In this document: in pieces, positions 1 to 13,000 of the stretch
Position numbering within the stretch: the first letter of the stretch is position 1
Layout of the letters: every line of letters starts with the position of its first letter
NCBI RefSeq assembly: GCF_028858725.1
Contig: NC_084763.1
Location: forward strand, 54,878,152 to 54,942,151
Length of the DNA stretch: 64,000 nucleotides
Reading direction: 5' to 3'
From: Colius striatus
Taxonomy: Eukaryota > Chordata > Aves > Coliiformes > Coliidae
Position numbers and translations under genes: made by a program
The notes under the pieces: generated by a model
Seen by the model: the letters and a program-made list of their open reading frames with translations, nothing else
Told to the model about the DNA's origin: nothing
Databases searched by the model: none

Positions 1-280
1 GTGGAGCAGCTTTGGAAGACATTAAGAGCTGCAGATTTAGTAGACCAGAGACTGTTGCAGCCTAGCAGGCAGCCCTGCCAGCCCCTGCCCCCAGCCAGCA
101 CCGCCACCATCGCCAAGCGCCCGGAGTGAGCCGGAACACAGGCAAACAACAGGCCAAAGCGAGGTCTCTCAGAGGAACTTGCACAGAGCTTCAGGTGATG
201 AACATCTCTGACACTGCTGCCATCTGCCCTCAGAGCACTCTCAAACAAGGGGCAAAAAGGTAACTGAATAAAATCAGTCA

Positions 281-350
281 TAGAATGGTAGGGGTTGGAA
301 GGGACCTTTAGAGACCATCCAGTCCAACTTCCCTGCAGAAGCAGGTTCAC
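281..350 (-). mobile_element. CR1 LINE 3'-end fragment
   Basis: The plus strand reads catagaatggtaggggttgg, then aagggacctttagagaccat and cagtccaac. This is the reverse complement of the conserved CR1 3' UTR (GTTGGACTGGATGATCTC...GGTCCCTTCCAACC...ATTCTATG). The element is heavily 5'-truncated; similarity fades after about 350. Confidence 0.85.
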
Positions 351-3300
351 TCTTGTCTGGTTTTCCTTACTAAGAAACCTAAAACTTCAGCTAGCCAACC
401 AAGGGTGCAGGGGAAACAGATATTCATCTCCCCCATGCACTGTTCATCTTCATTTAAATCCTCTGACATGGCACAGAGAAGAGAAATAAATTAATGGCAA
501 ATTAACAAGCTAATACCATAACTGCAATGTAATTTTAACCCCCACTCTTTTCCCTCACTGATACATTACTGCAAAAATAAACCTCAGGATCTGTCCTCTT
601 CCTGGGAGAAGATGTGTTTTGAGGAGGTGACACATTGTCAGCTTCCACAGGGGAAAAGGCCAGTCTGAGCCACTCAGGGGGGATACCAGAAGCAGCAAAA
701 GCTACACAAAAACTGCCAGAGCAAAGGTATCTTGCAGTAAGTGCTTGTAACCAATACAGTCTAGCCAGCACATATCAGTCTTGCAAGCACTTGTTTAGTG
801 ATGTCACCACTGATTCAGCCTTCCACCTCTCTTGCTTCAGCAACTGGGGCTCATCTTGTAAATACACTTGAAGCTGCGTGGAAGCATTAGATACCTACCT
901 GCACCTGAGCCTGAGCTTCTGGAAAAGTGAGCAGTGCTGGAATGGTTTTTTTCTTCTTAGATTATGGTACATACCTGAAGGTAGCATCTCTTTAGGACTG
1001 TATCTAACTGTGCACATCCTTTCCATTCTGCATCCTCACCCTGTAGGTCTTTTATAGACTTAAAGTGAGAGCGATGGATTTCTTACAGCTCATCCTTGAC
1101 AGAGTTTTTCAAAATGCTTACATTCAAGAAAGCCAATGCGTGCATCAAACACTTCACTGGCTTACACAACTTCAGTCTTTTCATCTCTGAGAGCATGTGT
1201 TCTTCAGCTAGTGAGTGTTTTGCTGTACAAGAGAGAAAAAAATGTGTCAATTGTGCTGAAGGTGGTTTTTGACACTGGCTCTTTTGAACTTTATGGTTCT
1301 TTTTTGAATTCAGAGATTTTTGTAGCAAGAATGTAGGATTTCAGGTTACAAGGCTCCCATGCCTGATCCTATGCTGTAAATTGCATCATTTAGCAATTTG
1401 TAGTTTAATTTAGAAGGATCACCTACTTTCCTAAATGCTTAAGTAATGTGGCAGGCTGTGGTTATTGATTCTCTCTGAATTTATCACAAGAAAGCTGCAT
1501 TCACTCTTTCCTCTTGGGATTTCCCCTCCTGAACTGCACACTTGCTAGTGACAGCTTAGACTCCTGACACATAACCAAAGACCTTGCCTAATATCCTTGC
1601 AACTGTTCAGGGATTTTTTATTAAGTAAAAACATCATTAAAGTAGACAGAATGATGAAGTTTAATGAGCATCTTTCTCACTTGATATTGTTAGTTTTGCT
1701 GCGGCAGCCGTAGTGCTCTCATTTGTTACTTCCAGTGGGGCAGATAGAGAATGCAGGGAGATTTTGTTTATGTTTACATTTGCATACAAAGAAACATTTC
1801 TGTTCATGAGCTATATTTGCTTTGAAGAAATATATGCAAGGAAAGAAAGCAACTGGAAGCCTCTATCTGAGGGCTTTCTGCATTTTCAGTCTCCCGTTTA
1901 CTCTCCCTTTCTACTAGAACATAATGAGGAGGCTGCATGCAATACTGTAGCTGCTGTCTGCAAAGGTTCAGCAATTTGTGGACTGTGGTTATAATAACTA
2001 GCTTCTGACTGCTGCTGCAAACCACAAACATCTCAAATATTTATCTCCATTCCTGATTTCATTCTTCAGCTGAGGTTTTGGTCTGTGGGCTGTGTGTCGT
2101 GTCCTGCTCAGAGCTACACCAGCCCCGTGAACAGGTGATGTTCCAAGAGACCAAGTGTGAAGGTGCTGCCATGAACATATTATCCACACCTATCTCAGAA
2201 ATCTGCCCTGAAACAGTAGCCACTATCTGCCTCAATATTCCTTTGCTTATAGAGACCACCTACCATCCAACAGCTGAGCTGCCTAACTGCCTATGTGAAT
2301 GTCTTAAGGTGACCTCCACTGCTGAGGACCCTTTGTGAGTGTCTCTACTGAGCACCTTTCATTTCTCAGCCATGCCAGAGCATGAACATGTACACAGTTA
2401 GTTCCTTCAGCCTGGCTGATAGACGGTGACATGCAAACTGCAGTTTCTGTTGCCATATCCTTCCAGTAGGTATCAGAATTGATAAGGACTGTATATGTAA
2501 ACTCCACACCTATCACAACCAAGGGGTTAGAGGTTCTCATCTAATTCAACTTCTCCACGCAAATCAACTCCATTAGTTTTTTTTCCTTTGGGGTGTTTTC
2601 CTTTATTTCCTTGGGAGCTGTAAAAGTAGTGTCTGTTATACCAGAAGTTCATTGAAAATTGTGAATTCTCTTTTTCCCTAGTGTAACAGAAGGCAAATTC
2701 TGTCCCAGAGGCATTATCACAGTCATTATTGTATTTAAATGTTGTTGTGACACCATATGTCTCCTTATATTCGATGTGTGCAAACACAAGAGAGGAGTCC
2801 CTGCCTGTGAAGGCTGTATAATCTAAATACGTCTGATCCCTTGCTCTTTGCGTGGCAGGCTGCTGTGCTAGACTGTAAAGCACTTCAGTTGAGATAGCAA
2901 TGTGAAACTGAAACTTCCTTGAAATCTTGCCAGGGAAACCTAAGTAGATGTGTTTGATTTGCTTATTTCAAACTTAATGATGATTTTTCTGGATGAAACT
3001 TGGGTATATGTGTGATAGAAGTGGTTGGACATGGGAATAAGTAAAAGGAATGTGAAAGTGCTGCAGGTGTCTGCAACTCGTGTATATCAACTACTGCTAA
3101 CATAGTGCTTGCTAGGGGTAGAGGGAGTAAACTAGAGCACCAATAACACTGAATATTGTAAGGGGCAAACCTTGAATAAAAACTGCTACCAGAAAAACCC
3201 CACTTACAGGTCAGTTGGGATTTTTACTGCTTAACACATTCAGTGGCCACTGGACCTCATTCTGCAGTCAAAAAGCATTGCCCAAATAAACTTTGCCAGA

Positions 3301-3560
3301 ACCATGAAGTTCATTCAAAGTTGTCAATATTCAGTTGCTGCACTTCAAAAGCATCTGTGTGGTCAGTAGAATTCCCACCACACCCTTTTACTTCAGGAAA
3401 AGCTCACTAATCTAAGCGCTGCCAGTCCACAAAACGTGAACATTTGCACTGAGAAAGCAGGAGATGGGAAGCAGAATGAATGCTAAAAGTGTAATCCAAG
3501 AGGGAAATTCACAGAAAGTTTCCAAAGCAAAAAAAAAGGAGAACCTAAACCAATCTGAGA

Positions 3561-3583
3561 GAAGGACATGTAACATGTCCTTC
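3561..3583. repeat. Perfect 11-bp inverted repeat with 1-nt centre
   Basis: The left arm GAAGGACATGT (3561-3571) and the right arm ACATGTCCTTC (3573-3583) are exact reverse complements around a single A. The two CATG cores are 8 bp apart, whereas a contiguous p53-family site has 10, so it is not a canonical p53 element. It lies in the RSU1 last intron. Confidence 0.9.
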
Positions 3584-4607
3584 CACTGAAGCTGCTATAG
3601 TCCTCTCTGCATTGGCACTAACAGGACAGAAGGACCTGTAGAGCAACAGGAGTTGGAAGACAGGACAATGACAGGAGATACTTCTGTTCCCATCTGCAAA
3701 GGATATTTTTGTGCTCAGGTACAGTGGATCAGTGGATTCTCTGTTAATTCAGTGCTTAAAGTCCCAAATGGGGACTTTATTACTCCATAAAAAAACCTCA
3801 CATTCTATTCCAACATAACATTATTTCTGTAGAGCCAAAAAAAATGCCTTCAATGTTGATTTTGTATTTGACTGACTATTGGTGTTCACAGATTTGAGGA
3901 TGCATTTCCAGTTCTCTAACTTGTTAACTTCTCAGAGTTACAAAATTATTAGTTTAAATGCTATGCTACATGTTGTTGTGAAGAAGGTGCTACTTGTTCC
4001 TTGACTTTTTCTACCCTGGATTGGTTTCTGGTGGGACAACTTCCTTTAGTGACACTTCTTTGCTCTTCTACTGTGATACCAAAATATGTCCCTTATCTTT
4101 CCTCCCTCAACTTACATTCCACAACAGGACAGTTATTTAGGGTGGATGTTTGATTAGTACACATACTGTCTACTTGGATAAAATACAGCCTTGTGCTGCT
4201 GGGGCTGTGTCTCTTATGAAAAGAAAAATATGTGTATTGTAGCTAATAGTAAGCATTCATTTATCATGGAGGGTCAGGGCTCTCTGCATTCATCAGGAAG
4301 TGGCATCTGATGCCTCGTTGAGAGCAGGTGATGGCACACATTAAATTTCAGTAAGGTGAAGTAATGTCATAGTTTACAGTTGTATTTTCCTTGAGCAAGG
4401 CTGTTCTGGGTACTGTGCATCTTGACAGCAGCCTGTTTAGCAGCGTGATGTAAAACTGCAGCTGCTGGGGAGGTGAAAGTGGGTGCCACCTCTCCACTCC
4501 ACCCTACATGAAGCCCTAATCTCATTCTGCAGCCCAGGAACTCCTGGCCTGAAGTATCTTCCAGTAGAGCAAAATAAAACTCAGAGCAGGTAGTAGCTCT
4601 TAACCTC

Positions 4608-4662
4608 GGAATGGAATGGAATGGAATGGAATGGAATGGAATGGAATGGAATGGAATGGAAT
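4608..4662. repeat. (GGAAT)11 pentamer array
   Basis: Eleven uninterrupted copies of GGAAT run from 4608 to 4662. The array abuts the 3' end of a minus-strand CR1 fragment and occupies the place where the CR1 tail repeat should be. It makes repetitive open frames on both strands (Met-Glu-Trp-Asn-Gly and Ser-Ile-Pro-Phe-His), which are not genes. Confidence 0.97.
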
Positions 4663-4960
4663 ACTTGCAGTTGGAAGGGTTCAACTGCCTGACCAATTCA
4701 GGGCTGACCAAATTAAAGCATGTCTCTCAAACATTGACAGGCTTGGGATATTGACCACCTTTCTAGGATGCCTGTTCCAATGTGTGACCACCCTCTTGTT
4801 AAAGGAATGCTTCCTAATGTCCAGCCTGAACCTGTCCAGTGCAGCTTTGAACCTTTCCCATGTATCCTATCACTGGATATCAGAGAGAAGAGAGCTGTAC
4901 CTCCTTCTCCCCTTCTGTTCAGGATATTATAGAGAGCAGTGCATGTCTTAGCTAAAATAT
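4663..4960 (-). mobile_element. CR1 LINE 3' fragment, diverged
   Basis: Read on the minus strand, this segment has the order of a CR1 end. It carries the terminal ORF2 remnants (tacctccttctccccttctg, gaatgcttcctaatgtccag on the plus strand are CR1 ORF2 antisense motifs), then a 3' UTR ending in a CCTTCCAA-like motif next to the GGAAT array. It is diverged and has no intact reading frame. Confidence 0.8.
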
Positions 4961-6540
4961 CTCGGTATCTGGTATACACAGCCCTTCCATGGCCATGCCT
5001 TATAGCACAGTAGTCTGAGAGTGTCTCTGTCTGCTTGGATCTTTTTTCAGGGCATAGTCCACTAAGCCCCGTAGAAGAAGGAGCCTATCCTCTGCTGAAA
5101 TTGGTTTCAGCCTGCAAAGCAAAAGTGGTTGCAGTAAATAGTTTATCTCTGAGATAGCCACTCAGAGTGATACCTAGAGCAGAACTGTTTACTGACAGCA
5201 ACATATCATAACTAAGTCTGTCCCTATATAACTGAGCAAAAGTAGCAAAAGGATCCGTCCCTGGTCTTTGTTTGCACCAAGGGCTGGGCATGCAAGCTAT
5301 GTGCATGGACTGCAGCAGGGGAGAGTGAACATGAGGGTGTGTGTGGCAGCGGGGGCCTTCCACATGCCAGACACATGAAATGCAAGACCCAGGTTCTTGT
5401 GGCAGCAGTGCTGACAGCTCCCCATTCACATTTTGACATACCACAAGACAATTCTAGAAGAACTCTGATTTTTTTTAACCCAAAGCACTTCATCTGTCCT
5501 GTTTCTTGACAAAGACCACCAGCAGGTGAGGGTACAGTGACACAAGGAAGGCTGTTGAAGGAACCGGTGCCATTATCTTCTCCAGCAGCAGAATTCCTGG
5601 CAAGGAGTGGAAGTTAGTGTCCAGCTGACTGGCAGCAGCCTAGCATGGGATTGGGGTGCACACTCCACCAGGATGGGGCTGGAGTAGCAGCAGGGAGACA
5701 CCTTTCAGAGGGACTTCAGCAGCGGTGTCGTTTGTACAGAAACAAAGCTCGGCTCCGTCCCTTTCTAGATACACTGACACCCCCGCAAAGTACATCTTCA
5801 AAAAGCACTTTATGTTAATAAGAGAAGTTAAGTTTGAACTGTGTTTATTTTGGGTAGGTTTTTAATTTAGTTTAATCAGGATTACTCATAAATTATCTAT
5901 TAATTACTATGTGATATTTAGCAAGATCCTCTCAGCCATGTAGTCTATTTAGCTTTGCTGTGAACGCTCGCCATCTTAATTGTAGGGTACTTTGTCAACA
6001 TTTAATCAGTGGTACTTACTAATGTGGCATTGATGTGTTGGTAGCTGTCCCAGTACAATCAATCATGTGTGAGCAGCAAAGGCAGCTGTGACACCATTGC
6101 TCTCTGTCACATTATCAAGCCCTTGGGTTTTCTGGTTAGGGATGATGCTCACTTTGCTCTAAGTGGGCACTCTATCTCTCCAGTTCAACCCAATTTTTGT
6201 CACTGTCGACTTGAACACACATCCCTGCAGCCTTCTGAGCCTTAATCCCATAACTGCAGAATAAAAACTGCTGGTTTCTGAAGGCAAAACCGATTGCTCC
6301 TTCACTGCTCCAAAGGCCTGCTCCTCCCAGCGTTGCTCTCCTGATAAGTCCTGAAAGACCTGACATCATGGACTGCAATATGAGATCTAACAGAAAAACC
6401 AGTGTGTTGAGACAAAGTAAATATAATGACCTTCCCTTTTGTTATATCTGTTAACTAGAAGTGTTGTTGAACATGCTGCAGTGTAGGAGCCTCTGTTTAA
6501 TAGTTGTATCACCAATACTCTCTGTCTCATTTCCTTACAG

Positions 6541-6643
6541 TCTCTATGGCAGACACATGCAGGCGAATCCCGAACCTCCAAAGAAGAACAACGACAAGTC
6601 AAAGAAGATCAGCCGTAAGCCTCTGGCAGCCAAGAACAAATAA
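6541..6643 (+). CDS. RSU1: RSU1 last coding exon (Ras suppressor protein 1, C-terminus)
   Basis: RSU1 is a leucine-rich-repeat protein that binds the LIM5 domain of PINCH1 in the ILK-PINCH-parvin complex at focal adhesions and restrains Ras/JNK signalling. Only its C-terminal exon is here. After the acceptor ttccttacag (ending 6540), one base completes a split codon. Then 33 codons encode the basic tail beginning Leu-Tyr-Gly-Arg-His-Met, containing Pro-Glu-Pro-Pro-Lys-Lys-Asn-Asn-Asp-Lys-Ser and ending Ala-Ala-Lys-Asn-Lys, with stop TAA at 6641-6643. This matches the known vertebrate RSU1 C-terminus almost residue for residue. The leucine-rich repeats lie upstream of the window. Its position and strand upstream of C1QL3 agree with amniote synteny. 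The 34-codon exon is too short to be found by size alone; recognition rests on the protein tail and the splice site. Confidence 0.96.
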
Positions 6644-7005
6644 GTCCCTGGCTCTGCCTCTGGTTTTATATCTTTTAAGTTGCTTTTGCATGTGCCTATA
6701 ATATTCCTGTGCATCTCCCATTACTCAGAAGAAATCAGACGAGAAGAGGTAAAAGCAATTTACTCTGTGTACTGCTGAAGGAACACACAATTGCATACTC
6801 TCCTAATTATGGTCACATTTATGTAGCCATTTAATATATCACTGTCAAACACATTTTAGCTTTTCTATTTATGTGTATATTAATATCCTCTCCTCACATG
6901 TATCACGTCCCGTTAATATCAGGGGGTTTGCACCTCTATTATGCAATATTAAATTTCATATACTATTCCAAGTATTTTTAATAAAGGCCTTTATTTGTAT
7001 TGTGT
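6644..7005 (+). other. RSU1: RSU1 3' UTR
   Basis: The region follows the RSU1 stop codon and ends shortly after a canonical AATAAA at 6980-6985, giving a 3' UTR of about 350 nt. It is AT-rich and has no open frame of note. The exact cleavage site is inferred to lie 15-25 nt after the hexamer. Confidence 0.75.
6980..6985 (+). terminator. RSU1: RSU1 polyadenylation signal
   Basis: AATAAA lies 337 nt after the RSU1 stop and is followed by a T/GT-rich stretch (tttatttgtattgtgtttc), as expected of a downstream element. It is the first canonical hexamer after the stop. Confidence 0.8.
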
Positions 7006-10000
7006 TTCACTTTCTTCAGTAGGTCTTCTCAATAGCAAATTCCTAGAGGAACATATGTGTCCAGTTTCCTGAAACGTGTTAATCTTCTGTGCGGGGATGT
7101 GATAGCATTTTATCTGATACAAATCAGTCAAAATGTAGAAACATTCTGTTCAAGGATTGAAAAAATTCAATCAGTTCCTGATTCTTTTTTACATTGCTAT
7201 GTCCTGCTTTTTTTTCCCTTGAAGGTTATTTTGAAATCAAGGAGCAGGGGAAGGGAGAAAGGAAAGGAAAGAAATTGTCTTTGTAAAAAGCTGCCAATTA
7301 CCATCCTCAATTTGGGGAAAGAGAACTTTGTCATTTGAAGAAAATGGTATTTCTGCCAATTTTTTTAAGTGATTTTTTTTTTTTAAGGCAGAAAACCCAA
7401 ATAATATATTTAATCTCTGCTGAAAGTGCTTGTATTGAAGAGCTCTTCCGAATGGCGTTTGAAAATGCCACAGGTTCTATATTTATCTGTACGAAGACAG
7501 CACTAAAACCAAGCTCAGAAGCTGCAAATTGTTCAACATCTCAAATAGCTTCAGGTCTTACCAGTGGCAAAGAAAAACCTAAAATATACAGGCAGTGCTT
7601 TCCAAACAATGTTAGTCTTAGCAGAGCAGAAGCTAACCAGGAAACTGAAGGAGCAAGAACCCATACTCATACCTAGATTGCTCGTGTCAGGACCTTCCTG
7701 CGTAATGAATGTCACACCAGAGCAACCCATTGCTGCGTTTTGGCTGCCATCAGACAACGAGCCAGGAGCTATGCCCAGACTGCCAAAACGGGCCTGTTGT
7801 TGTGTTCAGTGAGAGAAGAAAGGGGTTTAAATATCTCATGCTAAAATTACACTTTCTACAGAAGCTGTTTTGTATCTGAAGACTGTGTTATCAGCACCAG
7901 CCTCTCGATCGCATTTAGGATTACCCCAGCATTTAAGTAATTCATGGTTGCCTTAGTCTGGGAAGAAATGTATTGACATATATTTTGCAACAGATTTTTT
8001 GAATTGGCAAGCAGGGCTAGGAAGTTGGCATCAAGCTTTAGACACATTTTAAGTGGTCTTTGGTAGTTCAGAAGAATGAGGCAATCTTGATAGGCAGATG
8101 GAAAACAGTAAAAATGGTAGACTTGTCAGGAACAGTCATTTCTATCTGTTGCAAGCTCTGCAGAGGGTATTCCAGACCTCTGAAGTGATCTGTCACGGGG
8201 AACAGGTCCAACTGAAACGGGCCCGTGGAGGCAAGTAAGTTGGGTGCATGTTAACAGTTACAGCAAAAACTGTCCCCTATCTGGAATGATGACAATTGAA
8301 CCTCGTGTAGGCAGTAACACGTGAGGGCATTAAGGGCTGTGCTACAAAAAGCCCTGAAGGGATGTTAGTGAAATGTCAGGCAATCCCCAAGCTACTCTTG
8401 CAAATTCCTTTTTGCAATAAGTAGCAGTGGCACATCTATTGGGGAGGGTTGAAGAGGCTTTAGAGCCTTCCCTGATAGCCTCCCCTGGCACTGAACACTG
8501 CCCCAGGCCTCGGGCCAAGCCGCTGCTCTCCTCACAGAGGCTGCTGCTGGAGACACACCTCTGTTGTCAGGCTGCAAGACATCTCACCTACCACTGCCTT
8601 ACAGCTAAACTGAATTAGCTGCTCTTCTGAAATCTCCCTGGGTAGAGATGGACGTGGTTTTCTGTGAGCAGGGTAGCAACGTGGCTCTCCTTTGATTTGG
8701 AGAGAGATGCAGACAGAGCTAAAGGCATCCGCGTGGCGTGTGAGGCTGCGCCCGTCACCTGCTCCGTGTCTTGGGGCTTAGAAAGAGAGAAGTTGCTACA
8801 GGGCTACAAGGCTTTCAAAGCATGGAGTTGAGTCTCTAATGTAAAAATCAAAGCTTGTTGGGAAAGGCCTGATAATGTTATTGGTGGGAAGCTATGCCAC
8901 CACTTTAAAATCAGCTGCTGATTTTCAAGCATTAGTCAGATTGCCATGAACTGCTGTTGCAAATTCTGAAAGTGTTGAAAGACTCGTGCAAGTTCTCCTC
9001 TGTTTCAAAGTATTGATTGGAGCATTCCTGGGTGCTCATTGCACAAAAACAACCCCACCCCAACCAACCTTCCCACTTCTTCCCCCATGAAGAGGGAAGA
9101 AGTATAGTTTTGACAAGCAAAAGCAAGAATGAAGTGTCTCTGGAAGAGTAAGTGAAAGGCGTAAAGATGAGAAGGATAAAAGAAATCCTGAAGGGAGAAG
9201 TATTATACTGAAGATGGTGGCAGATGAGGGGGAAAAAAGATTTGTTGAAAAGAAAGATCAGAAAATGTGATAATGGTCTGAGAAGATGACAGAAAACTGC
9301 AATGCCTAAAGCTTTGCAAACAGAAAACAAAATGGAGGGGAACGTGTTCTTCAGAGGCTTGGGGCAGAATGAAAGACATGGGGAAGAAAAGCAAACCATC
9401 TGGGATGTAACATGCCAACGTTTCAGTGTTTTTAAAAAGGTACCAGCTTCTTAGAGCAAACCACACAACAGTTTTAATGTAGTCTGATGATTGTATGTGT
9501 CTGTTCTCCACAGTCACGGCTTTTTTAACTATTTAAAACCAACTTGTTTCATTTACTGGGTCACATTTTGTTTCCCCACTGTACTTCAAGGAAAGGAATT
9601 ACTGTGTCCTACCACCATGAACCAATTAATGAGCATCACAGCTTTTAATGAGCCCTCTGATGGTCCCCAGTGTCATTTCTCCAGAGGATCCCTCAAACCG
9701 AGGCCCTTTCCAGTGAGCCTTTGGGAGCTGCCCCAAGGTGAGCCACTGTGGTGTTTCACCAGAAGCACAGAGCTCTACAAAGGCAGCTTTTTGCTTCTTT
9801 GGTCAATGCTATTTCACTGGCCTGGTTGACAAAGACATCCCTGGTCTCAGGGTAGCTTGAAATAGAGTTTTTTGCCATCCCTTCATTCACAACCACTCAT
9901 GGGTTGCCTCTTTGCCCAACCTTTCATACCGCCAACAACGTGCCACTTCAATGGGAGAAAATGATTCCTGTGAGAAGGAGATTTGCTTTTTTACAGCTTT

Positions 10001-13000
10001 CCAGCACCTGAGTGCTCTTTGAAAATAACAATGCAGGTAATTCTGGTTTGATTTTGCATATGGTGAACTATTTTTTTGCATACAATGGGCCCTGACAAAG
10101 AAAACTTTGTTAAGTCCTGTGAGACTGATGGGCTGTAGCTGTGCAAAGAGTAGCCTGGGGAATTAATGTGCCTTGCTAAAGACAGAGCAAAATAAAGCCA
10201 GAAGACCCACAAGTTCAGGCACTAGCCACGATTTACTTGTGCTTAGGCTGTTAACCCTGTGTTGCCTCCTGCAGCCCTCCTGATAGGACAGGTAAGAGTT
10301 TGAGAGAGAAAAAAACCCCCCACACACCAAAAACCCCCCTCAGTTCTGATAACTTGGGCTCTGCTGTTATTCTCTTTCTTATTTAAAAAGGATGCAGGCA
10401 ACAACACTGTGATTCTAAAGTTTCACCTTTTCATGACAGTCTGGAAATATGTTTCCCACAGAGACAGTGGTATCCAAGCATCTTTGTTTTGGTTTTAGCC
10501 AGGTCTGTCCTATTAAGGAAATGACACTTGTAGCATCTGTTCATCAGTTAGTTGCCAGCCTTACAGCTGGCAAATCACACCAGCAGCATGGGCATTTCTC
10601 CTGGAATGGCAGCTTGTGCAGAGGTATGATCCAAGCCAGCACGTCCCTTGTTTCTTCTCTCTCTTGCACCACGTATCCTCCTCATCCTCTTCGCCCTCCT
10701 CCAGGCTCTCCCGGTCACTCTGCAGCACACAGGACCAGGGACTAGGCTCCTGGAGGAGCTGGGGAGAAGGAGAAACCTTCCAAGCTTTTCCAGCCCTGGC
10801 AATGCTTGGGTGCTCCATGCTGGCTGACGGCTTGGAGCTGGTGTGAAAGCTGGCAGGGTGAGTCTGTGGCATCCCTACGTGTGCTCAACAGCCAGAGCTC
10901 TTCAGCCAGGGAATATTTCCAGTGTGGAGCGGGTGGTAACTGTTAATATCCTCATGACAACCAGGAGGAGTGAGATTGTCATCGGTTATATTAGTTGTTA
11001 ATTTGGTAAATATTAACAATTTCTAGGATTATGGCACAGGATGTGAGCTGTCAGCTTGCTTTATTTTCCTCCTACTCCTTCTTCAAATGACACATCTTTT
11101 ATCCTCCCGGATCTGTGCCATGTGTTTGTTGCCTCGCCCGGGGCTGGCTGATGTTCTGGGATGAAGCCCTGATAACCTCCCAAAAGTTAGATTTTCTTCC
11201 CCTCCTGGGTACTTTGTTTCCTCTGATGTAAGGAGAAGTAATTTGCCTGAAAAGCACAATGATTTATAAGTGTCTGTGTTTGGTTTCCATCCCGTGCTGC
11301 CACCGAAGGTGCCGCCTTTGGCACAGCTGGTCTCCCACCTCTTCTTCCAGCTCACCTGAGTGCCACATGCAGACACCCCACTCCCACCCCCCCTACAGCA
11401 GGAGCTGAATTACAGCTCTCCAGGAGCCATTTCCCTATTGTGAGAAAGCTCTTGGAATTGACATTTTTACAATATATCTCAAGAGCAACATTTCAGCCGT
11501 ATTTTTAGATCACGGAGCGTGGTACTCGCATGAGCGCCAGCCGCTGTAGTCACCTCTGCAGCTTGAGAGGTGTATTCAGAGGCAGCTGTAGCAACGAGGT
11601 GTGACTGGGGGCAAAGCATCTGTGCAGGTGGCTTCTTCAGGACATTCCTCAGCTTGGCAAGAGCCCCTCTGCCCCACTCCTGCTCCAGTCAGAGCCTTTC
11701 CTCCCTTCCACCCCAGCCAAGTGCCCACTTAATTCTCACCTGCCAATCCCATACCTGCTAGGGCCACCCCAAGCTCAGTCAGCAGTGCTCCCCAGGATCA
11801 AAGAACTGGAGCAAAAATCCCTCCTAGGAGCCAGCCATGGGGCTGGGCACAGCAGCAACAGAGCCACAGGACTCATCTGAGGCTTGGCCTTGCCAGCTGG
11901 GACACTGCTGGTGGAAGAGCAGTGCCATGAAGGCTGTGATGGGTGCTGGGACATGGCTCAGGCTCTCAGTGGGACAGTGGATTTTGGCTCAGTACTGGGT
12001 GTTGTTTTCCCTCTGACCATGTGGTTTAGGATGTAATGTCACAGCAGTGACATGGAGAACTGGTGATCTTGTCAACTGCCCCCTCAGAGGGTTTAGTTTT
12101 AGAAACCACAGTGTTGGTGGCCTGGTTTGAGCACCCTCAGCCACCTCTTATTTGTTCTCGTATCGATCCAGATATGTTGGAGCATATGTCAGTGCTGGTT
12201 CAGAGGAATGAGAGGCATGAGTATTTATTGGGATATGATTTTAGCAGTTACCATTCAGACCATACCAAATGACTTTCCTCTCTGAATTTCTGGTCGACGT
12301 AAGCTACTCACAATCTCTACTCCACCTGTGATATGCAGAGATGCATTAAATGCCTCCGTGGGTCAGGAATCCAATACTCATCCATTCTGAGGAATTTAAA
12401 TCAAAACGTGGATTGAAATTCAGATACTTTGCAGATAATGTGTAGGCTTGGAGCTTAGTTGTCAGCAGCTCTCAGCTGCCTGTGCAAACAGGAATGCTGA
12501 CCGGCATCATCCAGAAATGCAGTTTTCCGCCTTTGCCAGTAGTGGGTGCAACAATACAATTAGAGCAGGCATGAAGGAAAGAACCGAAATTAAGGTCTGG
12601 AATCCTTTTCATTCCTCCTGTTGCTGGTAGGAAAGCACATTGAGACAGTTCACAGCGAGTACGACTGTCACCCCCAGCCTTTGCAGGCTGCTGGTATTTC
12701 TTTCCCCCTCACTTTGGTTCTTCGTCAACTCCTCCAATTAAGAAACCAAATAATGCAGAGGCAGCCATGAGGCACCAAGTGCCGTAACAAGGGCTAAAAA
12801 TAACCCCCCCAAAGCCTCAGGAAAAGAAGCTCCTGGGCTCTGCACCAAGCAGAGGCTCGTTGGAGCAAGTGGGAAGAGGCTCCCAGCCCTGGCTTGCCCC
12901 ATGGGGCAGCAACCGGACCCCCAGCAGCAGGCCTGGCCATCCCCAGGCACTGCTGCTGGGGTATAGGGAGAGCTGTGGGGGCAAATGCTGGAGCAGGGAG

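Larger units (their letters stand above)
1..6540 (+). other. RSU1: Last intron of RSU1 (3' part), no other gene seen
   Basis: The last RSU1 coding exon begins at 6541 with an acceptor (ttccttacag), and the preceding exon, which should end in the segment leading into its Tyr-Lys-Tyr codons, is not found upstream. This stretch is therefore the 3' part of the last intron. It holds a CR1 tail near 281-350, a longer CR1 fragment with a GGAAT array at 4608-4960, and a near-perfect palindrome at 3561-3583. Open frames here are short and resemble no family I recognise. Confidence 0.8.

Noticed and set aside
4367-4951. Two open frames of 111-114 codons on opposite strands with pentapeptide repeats
   Set aside because: They are produced by translation through the GGAAT array and a decayed CR1 fragment.
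8932-9399. 155-codon minus-strand frame rich in Phe/Leu/Ser
   Set aside because: It arises from a purine-rich plus strand that gives Phe/Leu/Ser/Pro codons antisense; no conserved pattern.
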